Notes: generated from the letters alone by a model not told the origin. Shown: positions 24,291 to 35,354, counted from the first letter of the stretch. The stretch: DNA of 64,000 nt from CAZSBB01 sp964605235 (GCA_964605235.1 CAZSBB010000010.1:1-64000); one strand, 5' to 3'. Made by a program: numbers and translations.

Positions 24291-24363
24291 TATATAACTG
24301 TGATTGCGCTACATCTTCCGGGGTCCGTCACCCCGGCGCGCCGCTTGCTTATTTCAAGTCGTC

Positions 24364-24861
24364 ATGGAGAGCCCGCGCTCGCCGAGTTCGGTCCAGATGC
24401 ACGTGCTGCTGACGGACGCAGGTCGGCAGCCGGTGGAACATTGGGCGTGGCAGTTGTCGCGCCTGCTGGAACCACAAGGGGTGCAGGCTCACGTGGCGCA
24501 GACCGGCCAGCAGGCCTTGGCGCTGGCGGGTCGGCTGGAGTTTCATGCCGCGGTGATCGACCTGGCGACGCCGGTGGAAGAAGGCGTCGCCCCGGTGGAC
24601 AACGAGGCGTGGTTGTTGGAGTTGTTCAAGCGGTTGCCCAATCGGCCGCCGCTGGTCGTGGTGGGAACCCGGACGCAGACGCCCAACCAGCTCAACCGCA
24701 TGACGCAGGCCGCGTTGCGATTGGGCGCTTTCAGCGTGCTGCGGCAACCGGTGTCGCTCAACCAGATCCTGGAGGTGTTTCAGCGGCTGCTCATCAAACG
24801 TTATGCCGGTGCGTGGCCGGCGGGTAAAGCCGTGCGTTTCCCTCTGGATCATCCCAACTGA
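24364..24861 (+). CDS. Stand-alone response-regulator receiver domain protein
   Basis: A 165-residue single receiver domain. HVLLTDAG is the first strand, the phosphoacceptor strand reads HAAVIDLATP, and LVVVGTRTQ is strand 4. The conserved Lys of strand 5 is replaced by Gln in VLRQPV, and an 8-10 residue insertion (VEEGVAPVDNE) follows the Asp. There is no output domain, so it may act by protein contact or be a phosphate sink. The start at 24364 is tentative; ATG at 24397 would also leave a complete domain. It lies 97 bp before groES in the same direction. Confidence 0.7.
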   Translation: MESPRSPSSVQMHVLLTDAGRQPVEHWAWQLSRLLEPQGVQAHVAQTGQQALALAGRLEFHAAVIDLATPVEEGVAPVDNEAWLLELFKRLPNRPPLVVVGTRTQTPNQLNRMTQAALRLGAFSVLRQPVSLNQILEVFQRLLIKRYAGAWPAGKAVRFPLDHPN

Positions 24862-24958
24862 ATTTGGACCCCGTGCCGCGGATGCCGTCGTCCCGGCCTC
24901 AGCCGTCAAGACCGTCAATCCTCAGCAAACATCTGCAACCATTTAAGGAGTGAGTTCC

Positions 24959-25252
24959 ATGGCCATGAAGGTTCGTCCCCTCGGTGACAAGGTGCTGGTC
25001 AAGCGCGTCGAAGCTCAGACCCAGACCAAGAGCGGCATCTTCCTGCCCGAATCCGCCAAGGAGAAGCCCCAGGAAGCCCAGGTCATCGCCATCGGCGACG
25101 GCAAAGCGCTGGACAACGGCAAGCGCGCCGAGTTCCAGGTCAAGAAGGGCGATAAGGTCATCATCGGCAAGTGGGGCGGCACCGAAATCAAAGTCGATGG
25201 CACCGAGTACCTGATCCTCGCTGAGGACGACATCCTCGCCGTCGTCGGCTAA
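24959..25252 (+). CDS. groES: Co-chaperonin GroES
   Basis: A 97-residue GroES, the heptameric lid of the chaperonin. VRPLGDKVLVKRVEAQTQTK at the N-terminus, the mobile-loop segment KSGIFLPESAKEKPQEA and the C-terminal GTEYLILAEDDILAVV are all standard. AAGGAG lies 8 nt before the ATG, which selects this start over a GTG at 24950. It precedes groEL by 122 bp. No CIRCE element (HrcA site) is seen upstream, so heat control must use another mechanism. Confidence 0.97.
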   Translation: MAMKVRPLGDKVLVKRVEAQTQTKSGIFLPESAKEKPQEAQVIAIGDGKALDNGKRAEFQVKKGDKVIIGKWGGTEIKVDGTEYLILAEDDILAVVG

Positions 25253-25374
25253 CCCCCCCCGGAATTGTTACCGGCTTCCGGAATATCTCCGGGGGCCAGC
25301 CGTTGCCCGCGCGGGTGATGGCGCATTCCTTCCGCAATACCCCATAAGCATTCGCTTTCAGGAGAAGCACACCC

Positions 25375-27003
<1,629 letters not shown>

Positions 27004-27034
27004 TCCATCTCCCCACGCTGAATTCGCCTCACCC

Positions 27035-27071
27035 ACAACCCCCGTCACGCCTGTGGCGGGGGTTGTTGTTT
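27035..27071 (+). terminator. Rho-independent terminator of groESL
   Basis: ACAACCCCCG pairs with CGGGGGTTGT across a 12-nt loop and is followed by TGTTT. It lies 31 bp after the groEL stop codon. Confidence 0.8.
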
Positions 27072-27092
27072 CCGCAGAGCGTGCACGTGCTT

Positions 27093-27161
27093 TGTAGGTC
27101 CGGGCTCGCCGGACAGCGAACGCCATTGGTCATTGCTTGTCCGGGCCAGCTCGGGCCTACA
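27093..27161. repeat. TGTAGGTCCGGGCT inverted repeat
   Basis: An arm with TGTAGGTCCGGGCT at 27093 is inverted at 27138-27161 as a sequence ending AGCTCGGGCCTACA, with small mismatches. The CCGGACA/TGTCCGG inner parts also pair. It lies between groEL and trxA. Confidence 0.7.
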
Positions 27162-27279
27162 CATTCGAACCGTTTTCAACCGGCGTTTCGCTGCACCGCT
27201 TTGCCGCGCTGGCGTCACCCGCCTACAATCCGCTTCACCCGCCGCGGCGCAGCGCCCCGGCCGCGAGAGGAGCCCGCAA

Positions 27280-27612
27280 ATGGCCAGCCAGAATGTCCTG
27301 GAACTGACGGACGACAATTTCGAAGCCGAAGTCATCAACTCGGATCAGCCGGTGCTGGTTGATTTCTGGGCGGAATGGTGCATGCCCTGCCGCATGATCG
27401 CCCCGACCATCGACGAACTCGCCGACGAGTTTGCCGGCAAGGTCAAGGTCGGCAAGGTCGACACTGACGCCAACCGTGACGTGTCGCTCAAGTACGGCGT
27501 GCGCGCCATCCCCACCATCATCCTGTTCAATGGTGGTCAGGTGGTGCGCCAGTTCGTCGGCGTCACGCCCAAGAGCGAGTTCGCCGCCGAGCTCAACAAG
27601 GTCGCCGGCTGA
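27280..27612 (+). CDS. trxA: Thioredoxin with WCMPC active site
   Basis: A 110-residue thioredoxin that reduces protein disulfides. The fold is complete: VLVDFWAEWC, KVKVGKVDTDAN, YGVRAIPTIILFNGG with the cis-Pro, and FVGVTPKSEF. The active site is WCMPC (33-37; Cys34, Cys37) in place of the usual WCGPC, a change that can shift redox potential or partner choice. GAGAGGAG precedes the ATG. It starts a co-directional run with an M16 peptidase 12 bp downstream, then ftsY, an SDR and an aminotransferase. Confidence 0.95.
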   Translation: MASQNVLELTDDNFEAEVINSDQPVLVDFWAEWCMPCRMIAPTIDELADEFAGKVKVGKVDTDANRDVSLKYGVRAIPTIILFNGGQVVRQFVGVTPKSEFAAELNKVAG

Positions 27613-27624
27613 GCACCGCTCGCC

Positions 27625-28854
27625 ATGGCGCTGACCTTTCATCAACATCAACTGTCCAACGGCCTGACGCTGCTGGCGGAAGTCAACGACGACGCCCACA
27701 CCGGCGCCGTCGGGTTCTTCGTCAACGCCGGCACGCGCGATGAGACCGCCCCGCTCATGGGTGTCTCCCATTTCCTTGAGCACATGATGTTCAAGGGCAC
27801 CGCGCGCCGCACCGCTGACGACGTCAACCGCGAGTTCGATGAGATCGGCGCCAACTACAACGCCTTCACCAGCCACGAAAAGACCGTCTACTACGCGCAT
27901 GTGCTGCCCGAGTTCCTGCCCCGCGCCATCGACCTGCTGGGCGACATGCTGCGCCCCGCGCTGCGCGGCAGCGATTTCGACATGGAGAAGAACGTCATCC
28001 TCGAGGAAATCGGGATGTACGACGACCGCCCGCAATGGCGGCTCCAGGATGCCGGGTTGGAAAAGTACTTCGGCGCTCATCCGCTGGGCTACCGCGTGCT
28101 GGGCACCCGCGACACCATTGCCGCGCTGACCGCTCAGCAGATGCGCGAGTACTTCGAGCAGCGCTACAGCCCGGACAACATCGTCGTGGCGGCGGCGGGA
28201 CGCATCGACTTTGACGCCTTCTGCCGCGAGGTCGAAACCATTGCCGGCTCATGGCAGCCGACCGGCGCCCGACGGGTGCATGGGCAGCCGGAACTGGGCG
28301 ATCGCGAGCTGAACCTGCGCGACGAAAAGCTCAGTCGGCATTACGTGGAAATCATGTTCCCCGCGCCCAGCGCCCAGGACGAACGCCGCTATGCCGCGGC
28401 CGTGCTGGCGGACCTGCTGGGCGACAGCGATGGCTCGCGGCTGTACTGGGCGCTGGTGGATCCGGGCCTGGCGGATGAGGCGGACCTCGCTCATGTCGCT
28501 CAGGACCAGATCGGGTACTTCTCCGCCTTCGCCAGTTGCGATCCCAAGCGCGCCAGGAAGGTCGAAAAGACTTTGCTGGACGTGCTGGACCAGGCGGTCA
28601 CCCAGATCGACGACGACGAACTGCAGCGCACCAAAAACAAGCTCGCCACCGAAGCCACGCTGCACGGCGAAAGCCCCGGCGGCCGCATGCGGGCGCTGGG
28701 CAGCCAGTGGACTTACCTCGAGCACTACATCCCCCTGCAGGAAGAAGTCGAACGCCTGATGGCGATCACGCCTGCCGACCTGCGCCAGCTCGTGAGCGAC
28801 ATTCCCTTCCGTCCGCGCCTGATCGCTCGTCTGGGGCCGACGGTCAAGGCGTAA
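27625..28854 (+). CDS. M16 family zinc peptidase (processing peptidase-like)
   Basis: A 409-residue single-chain M16B-type metallopeptidase. The inverted zinc motif is HFLEH (His49, Glu52, His53), with the distal ligand in NVILEEIGMYDD (Glu127 or Glu128). The domain pair is complete: GAVGFFVNAGTRDE at the start and the second domain from about residue 215 with HYVEIMFPAP and the arginine/tyrosine-type SQWTYLEHYIPLQEE. It resembles bacterial homologues of the mitochondrial processing peptidase beta subunit. There is no signal peptide. It follows trxA by 12 bp, so co-transcription is likely. Confidence 0.92.
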   Translation: MALTFHQHQLSNGLTLLAEVNDDAHTGAVGFFVNAGTRDETAPLMGVSHFLEHMMFKGTARRTADDVNREFDEIGANYNAFTSHEKTVYYAHVLPEFLPRAIDLLGDMLRPALRGSDFDMEKNVILEEIGMYDDRPQWRLQDAGLEKYFGAHPLGYRVLGTRDTIAALTAQQMREYFEQRYSPDNIVVAAAGRIDFDAFCREVETIAGSWQPTGARRVHGQPELGDRELNLRDEKLSRHYVEIMFPAPSAQDERRYAAAVLADLLGDSDGSRLYWALVDPGLADEADLAHVAQDQIGYFSAFASCDPKRARKVEKTLLDVLDQAVTQIDDDELQRTKNKLATEATLHGESPGGRMRALGSQWTYLEHYIPLQEEVERLMAITPADLRQLVSDIPFRPRLIARLGPTVKA

Positions 28855-28886
28855 ATCCTTCTCGCCATGCACGCGCGGTTTCCCAC

Positions 28887-28915
28887 TTAGCCCCGGGTCA
28901 GTGACCCGGGGTTAA
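28887..28915. repeat. REP-like palindrome, variant copy 2
   Basis: TTAGCCCCGGGTCA-G-TGACCCGGGGTTAA, perfect except for one G/T pair in the outer stem. It shares the TTAGCCCC arms, AGT centre and TTAA/TAAAT end of the copies at 22024 and 58184 while the inner stem differs by compensating changes. Confidence 0.8.
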
Positions 28916-28983
28916 ATGAAACATCACCTGGCCACCCCATTTCCCATACGTATCACACCGCCATCCACGCCGGGGTTTTCCGC

Positions 28984-28989
28984 TACCAT
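28984..28989 (+). promoter_or_regulatory. -10-like hexamer close to the ftsY start
   Basis: TACCAT ends 9 nt before the ATG at 28999; no Shine-Dalgarno sequence is present. Confidence 0.3.
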
Positions 28990-28998
28990 GCCCCCATC

Positions 28999-29925
28999 AT
29001 GGGTCTGTTCAAAAGCGTCCTCGGCAAACTCAAGCAAGGCCTGGCGAAAACGCGCAGCGCGTTCGTCAGCGAAGTGCGTTCGTTCCTCGCGGGCCAGCCC
29101 CTGTCCGCCGAGCTGATTCGTCAGCTTGAGACGCGCATGATCCAGGCGGACTTCGGGGTCAAGACCACCAGCGAACTCATCAAGGACCTTCAGGCGGCAT
29201 GGGAACGCAGCGAGATCGCCACCGGCGACGACGCGCTGCAGTACCTCAAGGATCAGCTCAATTCCTACTGGCCGGCCGAGGACCGTCAGCTTCACCTGGC
29301 GCCGGCGGGGCAGACCACCGTCATCCTCGTCGCCGGCGTCAACGGCGCGGGCAAGACCACCAGCATCGCCAAGATCGCCAAGAGCCTGCGCGACCGCAAG
29401 CTCAAAGTCATGCTCGCCGCGTGCGACACCTTTCGCGCCGCCGCCGTCGAGCAACTGGAAATCTGGTCCCAGCGCCTGGGTGTGGAAGTGGTCAAAGGTC
29501 AGCAGGGGGGCGACCCGGCTGCGGTGGCGTTTGACGCCTGCGCGGCCGCCAAGTCGCGCGGGTTTGACGCCCTGATCGTCGACACCGCCGGCCGCCTGCA
29601 CACCCAAAAGCATCTGATGGATCAGCTCGGCAAAATCCGCCGGGTGATCACCAAGCAGTTCCCCGACGCGCCGCATGAAGTGCTGCTGGTGCTTGACGCC
29701 ACCACCGGACAGAACGCGCTCAATCAAGCCAAGGCGTTCACCGACGCCACCGAAGTCACCGGCATCTTCCTCGCCAAACTCGACGGCACCGCGCGCGGCG
29801 GCATGGTGGTCGCCATCCGCGAACAACTGGGCATCCCCGTCAAGTTCATCGGCGTCGGCGAAACGCCTGACGACGTCGAACCCTTCGACCCCGGCAAGTT
29901 CGTCGAAGCCATGTTCTCCGCGTAA
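28999..29925 (+). CDS. ftsY: Signal recognition particle receptor FtsY
   Basis: A 308-residue SRP-type GTPase that docks SRP-ribosome complexes at the membrane. The P-loop is GVNGAGKT (113-120); DTAGRLHT, the AKLDGTARGG G4 region and VGVGETPDDVEPFD at the C-terminus follow the FtsY pattern. The acidic A domain is absent; a short basic N-terminal helix (LFKSVLGKLKQGLAKTRSAF) takes its place, as in other minimal FtsY proteins. No Shine-Dalgarno sequence precedes the ATG. The next gene starts 28 bp downstream. Confidence 0.96.
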   Translation: MGLFKSVLGKLKQGLAKTRSAFVSEVRSFLAGQPLSAELIRQLETRMIQADFGVKTTSELIKDLQAAWERSEIATGDDALQYLKDQLNSYWPAEDRQLHLAPAGQTTVILVAGVNGAGKTTSIAKIAKSLRDRKLKVMLAACDTFRAAAVEQLEIWSQRLGVEVVKGQQGGDPAAVAFDACAAAKSRGFDALIVDTAGRLHTQKHLMDQLGKIRRVITKQFPDAPHEVLLVLDATTGQNALNQAKAFTDATEVTGIFLAKLDGTARGGMVVAIREQLGIPVKFIGVGETPDDVEPFDPGKFVEAMFSA

Positions 29926-29940
29926 TTTTTCCCGCTGGCC

Positions 29941-29946
29941 TACAAT
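29941..29946 (+). promoter_or_regulatory. -10-like hexamer close to the SDR start
   Basis: TACAAT ends 7 nt before the ATG at 29954; no Shine-Dalgarno sequence. It could drive a leaderless message internal to the run of genes. Confidence 0.4.
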
Positions 29947-29953
29947 CGCCCAT

Positions 29954-30772
29954 ATGGCTCGTGACCTGCGCCAACGCGTCATCCTCATCACCGGCGCCAG
30001 CAGCGGCATCGGCGCTGCCGTCGCGCGCGCCTGCGCGGCGGCGGGCATGCGCGTGGTGCTGACGGCGCGCCGGCTGGACCGACTTGAAACCGTCGCCCAG
30101 GAGATCACCAGCGCCGGCGGGCAGGCGCTGCCATTGGTCTGCGACGTGCGCCTGGATGACGATGTGCAGCAGGCGGTCGCGCGCACGGTTGATCACTTCG
30201 GCGCGCTGCATGCCGTCTACGCCAACGCGGGCTACGGCATCTACGGCAGCATCATGGACACGCCCGAAGCCCAGCACCGCGACCTGATGGAAACGAACTA
30301 CTACGGCACCCTGCGCACGCTCCGCGCGGCCCTGCCGGCGCTGGAAACAACCGCGCCCCGGCAAGGGCACATGATCGTGTGCGCCAGCGCGTGCAGCGAG
30401 ATCGCTTTGCCGATGTACGGGCACTATGCCGCCAGCAAAGCGGCGCAGGACCTGCTCGCCGGGGCGCTGCGCATCGAGCTGGAAGAGCGCGGCATCGCGG
30501 TGAGCACCGTGCATCCCATCGGCGTGCGGACGGAGTTTTTCGCGGTCGCGGCGCAAACTGCCGGGCGCCAGGACATCGGTTACAACACGCCCGCCTACCT
30601 GATGCACAGCCCCCGGCGCGTCGCCCGCGCCATCCTGCGCTGCCTGCGCCGGCCGTGCCCGGAAGTCTGGCCCAGCGTCGCGGCGCGCTTCGGGGTGGCG
30701 CTGACCACCGCGTTTCCGCGCCTGGCGGTCTGGTCGCTGCGGAATATGGTCGCCAAGCGCTACCAGAAATAG
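29954..30772 (+). CDS. Short-chain dehydrogenase/reductase
   Basis: A 272-residue classical SDR. The nucleotide motif is TGASSGIG (13-20), NAGYG (91-95) follows, and the catalytic pair is Tyr158 and Lys162 in YAASK with a Ser at 145-148. ARRLDRL after the second strand, with two arginines, favours NADP(H). The C-terminal region (about 205-272) contains a hydrophobic stretch with basic residues, as in membrane-associated SDRs. Substrate is unknown. It is separated by 28 bp from ftsY and by 14 bp from the next gene. Confidence 0.9.
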   Translation: MARDLRQRVILITGASSGIGAAVARACAAAGMRVVLTARRLDRLETVAQEITSAGGQALPLVCDVRLDDDVQQAVARTVDHFGALHAVYANAGYGIYGSIMDTPEAQHRDLMETNYYGTLRTLRAALPALETTAPRQGHMIVCASACSEIALPMYGHYAASKAAQDLLAGALRIELEERGIAVSTVHPIGVRTEFFAVAAQTAGRQDIGYNTPAYLMHSPRRVARAILRCLRRPCPEVWPSVAARFGVALTTAFPRLAVWSLRNMVAKRYQK

Positions 30773-30786
30773 AAATCTTTGCCGCC

Positions 30787-32010
30787 ATGACCGCACCACC
30801 CACAGCCATGGAGCGTTTGGAGCATTGGGCGGCGCGCTTCGCCATCCGGGATCAGATGATTTTCCTGAATCACGCCGGCGTCGCGCCGCTGGCGCCGCCG
30901 GCCGCCGAGGCGCTGACCCGCTACACCCAGGAAGCCAGTCAGTTCAGCTACACCCGCAGCGACTGGTACCAACAGGCGAGCAACGCCAAAGCAGCGCTGG
31001 CGCGACTGATCGGCGCGGCCGGGCCGCATGAAATCGCTTTCATCCCCAACACCAGCGCCGGCTTGAACCTGGTGGCGCGCGGCCTGACGTGGCGCCCGGG
31101 GGATGAAGTCGTCAGCACGGCGGTGGAGTTTCCCGCCAATCGCTATGTCTGGCAGGACCTCAACCGTCTGGGCGTCACCGTGCGTCTGGCGCCGCAGCAG
31201 CCCGACGGCCGGATTGACGTGGACGATGTGCTGGACCTCATCACTGATCGCACCCGCGTGGTGGCGCTGTCCCACGTGCAGTATGGCAACGGCTTTCGCT
31301 GCGACCTGGCGCGCATCAGCCGGGAGCTGACGCCGCTGCGCCAGCGCGGGCGCGGCTTCCTGTGCGTCGACGGCATTCAGGCGGTCGGCGCGCTGCCGGT
31401 GGATGTGCAGGCGCTGGGGGTGGATTTCCTCGCCGCCGACGGACACAAATGGCTGCTGGCGTCCGAAGGCGCGGGGCTGTTCTACTGCCGGGCCGAGCTG
31501 GCGCAGATGCTGCATCCCAATGTGGTCGGCTGGTTGAACATGACCAACCCGCTGCAGTTTGATGACTACCGTTTTGAATTCGCTGACGACGCCCGCCGCT
31601 TTGAGCCGGGCACCTATAACATCCCCGGCATTCTGGCGCTGGGCGCCAGCGCGGAGATGTTCCTGGACCTGGGCATGGCCACCGTTTGGCAACGCCTCGA
31701 ACAACTCACCGAGCGCCTGGGCCAGCAACTGACCACCCACGGCTGGCGCGTGTGCAGCCCCCGCCAGCCACACGAACGCAGCGGCATCATCAGCTTCCTC
31801 CCGCCCCCCCCGGAAGTTTCCCATGATTCCAGGCAAGCACCGGGTGCGCCCCCGGCAGTGCTCAATCGCTATGTCAGCGGCTTGCGTCAGCGGGAGATAC
31901 ACCTGGTCGCCCGCGCCGGGCGGCTGCGCGCCAGTCCGCATTTCTACAATCGGCTCGAGGACATGGACCAACTGGTGGCGGCGCTGGAAGCCCTCCGCCG
32001 CGCGGGGTGA
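30787..32010 (+). CDS. Class V aminotransferase-fold PLP enzyme (cysteine desulfurase / epimerase-like)
   Basis: A 407-residue PLP enzyme. FLNHAGVAPL (26-35) at the N-terminus, PNTSAGLNLVARGL (87-100), the cofactor aspartate in CVDGIQAVGALPVD (193-206) and the Schiff-base lysine Lys221 in AADGHKWLLASEGAG are all visible. The pattern suits the isopenicillin-N-epimerase-like and selenocysteine-lyase-like branch; the mobile-loop Cys of IscS-type desulfurases is not apparent, so sulfur transfer is uncertain. It ends the co-directional run from trxA and faces a convergent alpha/beta hydrolase across an inverted repeat. Confidence 0.88.
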   Translation: MTAPPTAMERLEHWAARFAIRDQMIFLNHAGVAPLAPPAAEALTRYTQEASQFSYTRSDWYQQASNAKAALARLIGAAGPHEIAFIPNTSAGLNLVARGLTWRPGDEVVSTAVEFPANRYVWQDLNRLGVTVRLAPQQPDGRIDVDDVLDLITDRTRVVALSHVQYGNGFRCDLARISRELTPLRQRGRGFLCVDGIQAVGALPVDVQALGVDFLAADGHKWLLASEGAGLFYCRAELAQMLHPNVVGWLNMTNPLQFDDYRFEFADDARRFEPGTYNIPGILALGASAEMFLDLGMATVWQRLEQLTERLGQQLTTHGWRVCSPRQPHERSGIISFLPPPPEVSHDSRQAPGAPPAVLNRYVSGLRQREIHLVARAGRLRASPHFYNRLEDMDQLVAALEALRRAG

Positions 32011-32046
32011 GGATGCACTCTAGAAACTATTCTCAAAAGAACAGAA

Positions 32047-32156
32047 ACCACAGAGCCACCGAGATCACCGAGTAATGCTCACCGAAAATGCGGGAAAATC
32101 CAGCGGATAAGTCAGCTTCTCACGCTTGCTCTCTGTGCCCTCTGTGGCTCTGTGGT
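32047..32156. repeat. ACCACAGAG inverted repeat between convergent genes
   Basis: Arms ACCACAGAGCCACCGAG (32047 onward) and CTCTGTGGCTCTGTGGT (ending 32156) pair with a few mismatches; inner parts repeat CACCGAG and CTCTGTG. Spacer about 60 bp. It is built of short CACAGAG units, comparable in style to the CCACGGATGAACACGG family. Confidence 0.75.
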
Positions 32157-32174
32157 GAGTTTTGAGACAATTTC

Positions 32175-32963
32175 TCAGCGGTAGGCGTTGACCTGATCGA
32201 TGAAGCCCAGCAGGTGCTTGCCCACGTAGTCGAAGTCGTCGAGCATCAACCAGTGGCCGGCGTTGGGCACCAGCACCAGTTCCAGATTCTCCATCGGTTC
32301 CATGCCCAACTGCGCGCGCCAGGAGGCCAGGTCATCCGTGCGCGGCAGCAGCTGGCCCAGGTCGCCGATGAACACCTGCACCGGCAACTGCGCCAGCTCG
32401 GCGATCCACGGCTGGGCGTCAAAACCCACCTGACTGCGCCAGAAGGACTCGCGGAAGCGCGGGTGATCGTTGAGCCAGCGCGCGTTGAGGTCGCGCCGGC
32501 GCTCGAAATCCACCTTAAGCGGCTCGGGCATGCGGATGGGTTTGAAGCCGCCTTTGGAAACGGTTTCCCGATGCCGATCCAGATTGACGAAACCTTCCAT
32601 CAGCGCCGCTCCGCGCACGCGCACCCCATGCCGGCGGGCGTGCTGGATTGCCGCCATGCCGCCCATGCTGTGGCCGACGACCACGTGCTCGCCGATGTTG
32701 AGTTGGCTGAGCACCCAGTCGAGCACCGACGGCAGATCCTTCTCGAAGTCGAAGTACACATCGGGCCATTCGCTGGGCTCGCGCCCGGGGATGTCGATGC
32801 CGAACACCTGATAGCGCTGGGCGACCATTTCCATCACGGGGTCAAAATCCGCCACGGAGCAGCCATTGCCCGGCAGGAAAATGACCACAGCGCCTTCGCC
32901 GGCGGTTTTGTAATGCACCCGCCGACCGGGGCCGAAGGTGATGAAGTCCGACTTGAAGCTCAT
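32175..32963 (-). CDS. Alpha/beta hydrolase
   Basis: A 262-residue serine hydrolase. The oxyanion-side strand VIFLPGNG (27-34), nucleophile elbow GHSMGG with Ser99 and the catalytic His in VPNAGHWLML near the C-terminus are clear; the acid is probably in VFIGDLGQ. A cap region lies about 120-190. No signal peptide. Substrate cannot be assigned. CCGGAG lies 7 nt upstream of the ATG. The gene is convergent with the class V aminotransferase. Confidence 0.88.
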   Translation of the reverse strand: MSFKSDFITFGPGRRVHYKTAGEGAVVIFLPGNGCSVADFDPVMEMVAQRYQVFGIDIPGREPSEWPDVYFDFEKDLPSVLDWVLSQLNIGEHVVVGHSMGGMAAIQHARRHGVRVRGAALMEGFVNLDRHRETVSKGGFKPIRMPEPLKVDFERRRDLNARWLNDHPRFRESFWRSQVGFDAQPWIAELAQLPVQVFIGDLGQLLPRTDDLASWRAQLGMEPMENLELVLVPNAGHWLMLDDFDYVGKHLLGFIDQVNAYR

Positions 32964-33314
32964 ATGCGTCTCCGGCTGCGGGTCGCCATGCTATCCATAA
33001 TTCCGTGAGCGCCTGGTGGAAAACCCGGCGCTGGGAGGGCTCACCGGCTGTCGGTTATCCCGCTGTTTTCGACAGCACCGCAATGGGAAGCTCGAAGCAA
33101 GCCCTGCGCGCGGCATTTCCCAATCTGGCGCAGTGGGTGCGCTACAACGGATTGACAGCTTTTCCACATCTCGCCTGTTTTGGAAAACTCTGTTCCATCC
33201 ATTATTTATCGGTTTCATCGGCTGCCCTGACCACAATGCGCCAGAAGGACTACGAAGACGAAGTATCTATATTCTCTTCTTCTCCCAGCAGTACACCCAC
33301 TGCCCAACCAAGTC
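32964..33314. other. Gene-free region downstream of mutM
   Basis: 351 bp with no supportable gene. TTGACAGCTTTTCCACA near 33152 looks like a -35 facing right, but no plus-strand gene follows it. No palindrome or repeat of the window's families was recognised here. Confidence 0.35.
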
Positions 33315-34199
33315 TTATCCTGTCGCCACCGGACGCCGACCTCCGCCCGCCACCCGCCTGCGCCTCCGCTTCACCTTCAACACCTGACACTGATCACACC
33401 ACACCGTCGTTCGCCCCCCGACCTGGGTGCTGGACAGCGAGTTTCCACAACTGCTGCAGGGTTGCCCCGCGCGCCCATACACGTGATGTTCGATCTGGAA
33501 CCAGCCTTCGCGCCCCATGCTGTCCACGTAGTCCCGCACCGAGGACCCACCCTTGGCGATTGCTCGTTTGAGCAGGCGCCGCATGCGGGTGACCATCAGA
33601 CGGACGGTGGGCAGGTCCACGGAGCAGGCCGGCGTGCGAGGATGCAATCGGCAGCCGAACAGCAGCTCATCGGTGTAGATGTTGCCCAGCCCCGCCACCA
33701 GGGTTTGATCCAGCAGCGCAGCTTTCAGATCGCGCTGTGTGCGTTGCAGGCCGGCATGCAATTGCACGGGGGTGATGACCAGGGCATCGGGCCCCAGCTT
33801 GCACCAACGGGCAGCTTCCAGGGCGGCCAGGTCGGGGAAGGTCCACACGCCGCCGAAGCGCCGGGGGTCGCTGAACACCAGCCGGCTGCCATCATCCAGA
33901 TGCCAGAGCACATGGCTGTGGGGCCAGAGCTTTTCGTTGTCGTCTGCGGGCAGATGCGACCAGGCGCCGGTCATGCCCAGGTGAACGTGCAGCACTCGGC
34001 CGTCGGTCGCCAGCAGCGCCAGTTGCTTGCCATGCCGACGCAGTTCCGCAAGCTGGGCGCCCTGCAGCAGGGCGCGCGGGGAACGTAAACCGGCGTGAAC
34101 AATGTCGGGAAAACGCAGGCTCACCCGCCGCACCTGACGACCCGGCAACACGGTCGCCAGCGCGCGGCGCACAGTTTCCACTTCCGGCAGTTCTGGCAT
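33315..34199 (-). CDS. mutM: Formamidopyrimidine-DNA glycosylase (Fpg/MutM)
   Basis: A 294-residue base-excision repair enzyme that removes 8-oxoguanine and ring-opened purines and cuts the abasic site. The start MPELPEVETVRRAL supplies the catalytic Pro2 and Glu3. HGKQLAL holds the conserved Lys, GLGNIYTDELLF and KGGSSVRDYV are family segments, and the C-terminal zinc finger has CSSC and CDQC. A basic tail KVKRRRRRVAGGGRR extends the usual length by about 15 residues. An upstream in-frame extension exists but the PELPEVE start is decisive. TACAAT lies 7 nt before the ATG. Confidence 0.96.
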   Translation of the reverse strand: MPELPEVETVRRALATVLPGRQVRRVSLRFPDIVHAGLRSPRALLQGAQLAELRRHGKQLALLATDGRVLHVHLGMTGAWSHLPADDNEKLWPHSHVLWHLDDGSRLVFSDPRRFGGVWTFPDLAALEAARWCKLGPDALVITPVQLHAGLQRTQRDLKAALLDQTLVAGLGNIYTDELLFGCRLHPRTPACSVDLPTVRLMVTRMRRLLKRAIAKGGSSVRDYVDSMGREGWFQIEHHVYGRAGQPCSSCGNSLSSTQVGGRTTVWCDQCQVLKVKRRRRRVAGGGRRPVATG

Positions 34200-34206
34200 G
34201 CCGGCG

Positions 34207-34212
34207 ATTGTA
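34207..34212 (-). promoter_or_regulatory. -10-like hexamer close to the mutM start
   Basis: TACAAT on the minus strand ends 7 nt before the mutM ATG with no Shine-Dalgarno sequence. TATACT at 34227-34232 on the plus strand may serve the divergent MoxR gene. Confidence 0.45.
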
Positions 34213-34280
34213 CCGGGCGGCCGGGCTATACTTTGCTCATCCAGTCTTTCGCCTGATCGCCCATCCTCGCGGAGCAGCGC

Positions 34281-35345
<1,065 letters not shown>

Positions 35346-35354
35346 CGGGTTTTT

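Noticed and set aside
24862..24958. CIRCE heat-shock operator before groES
   Set aside because: No TTAGCACTC-N9-GAGTGCTAA or close variant is seen upstream of groES or between groES and groEL.
33152..33190. TTGACA promoter facing right downstream of mutM
   Set aside because: A -35-like hexamer without a good -10 at the right spacing and without a downstream plus-strand gene.
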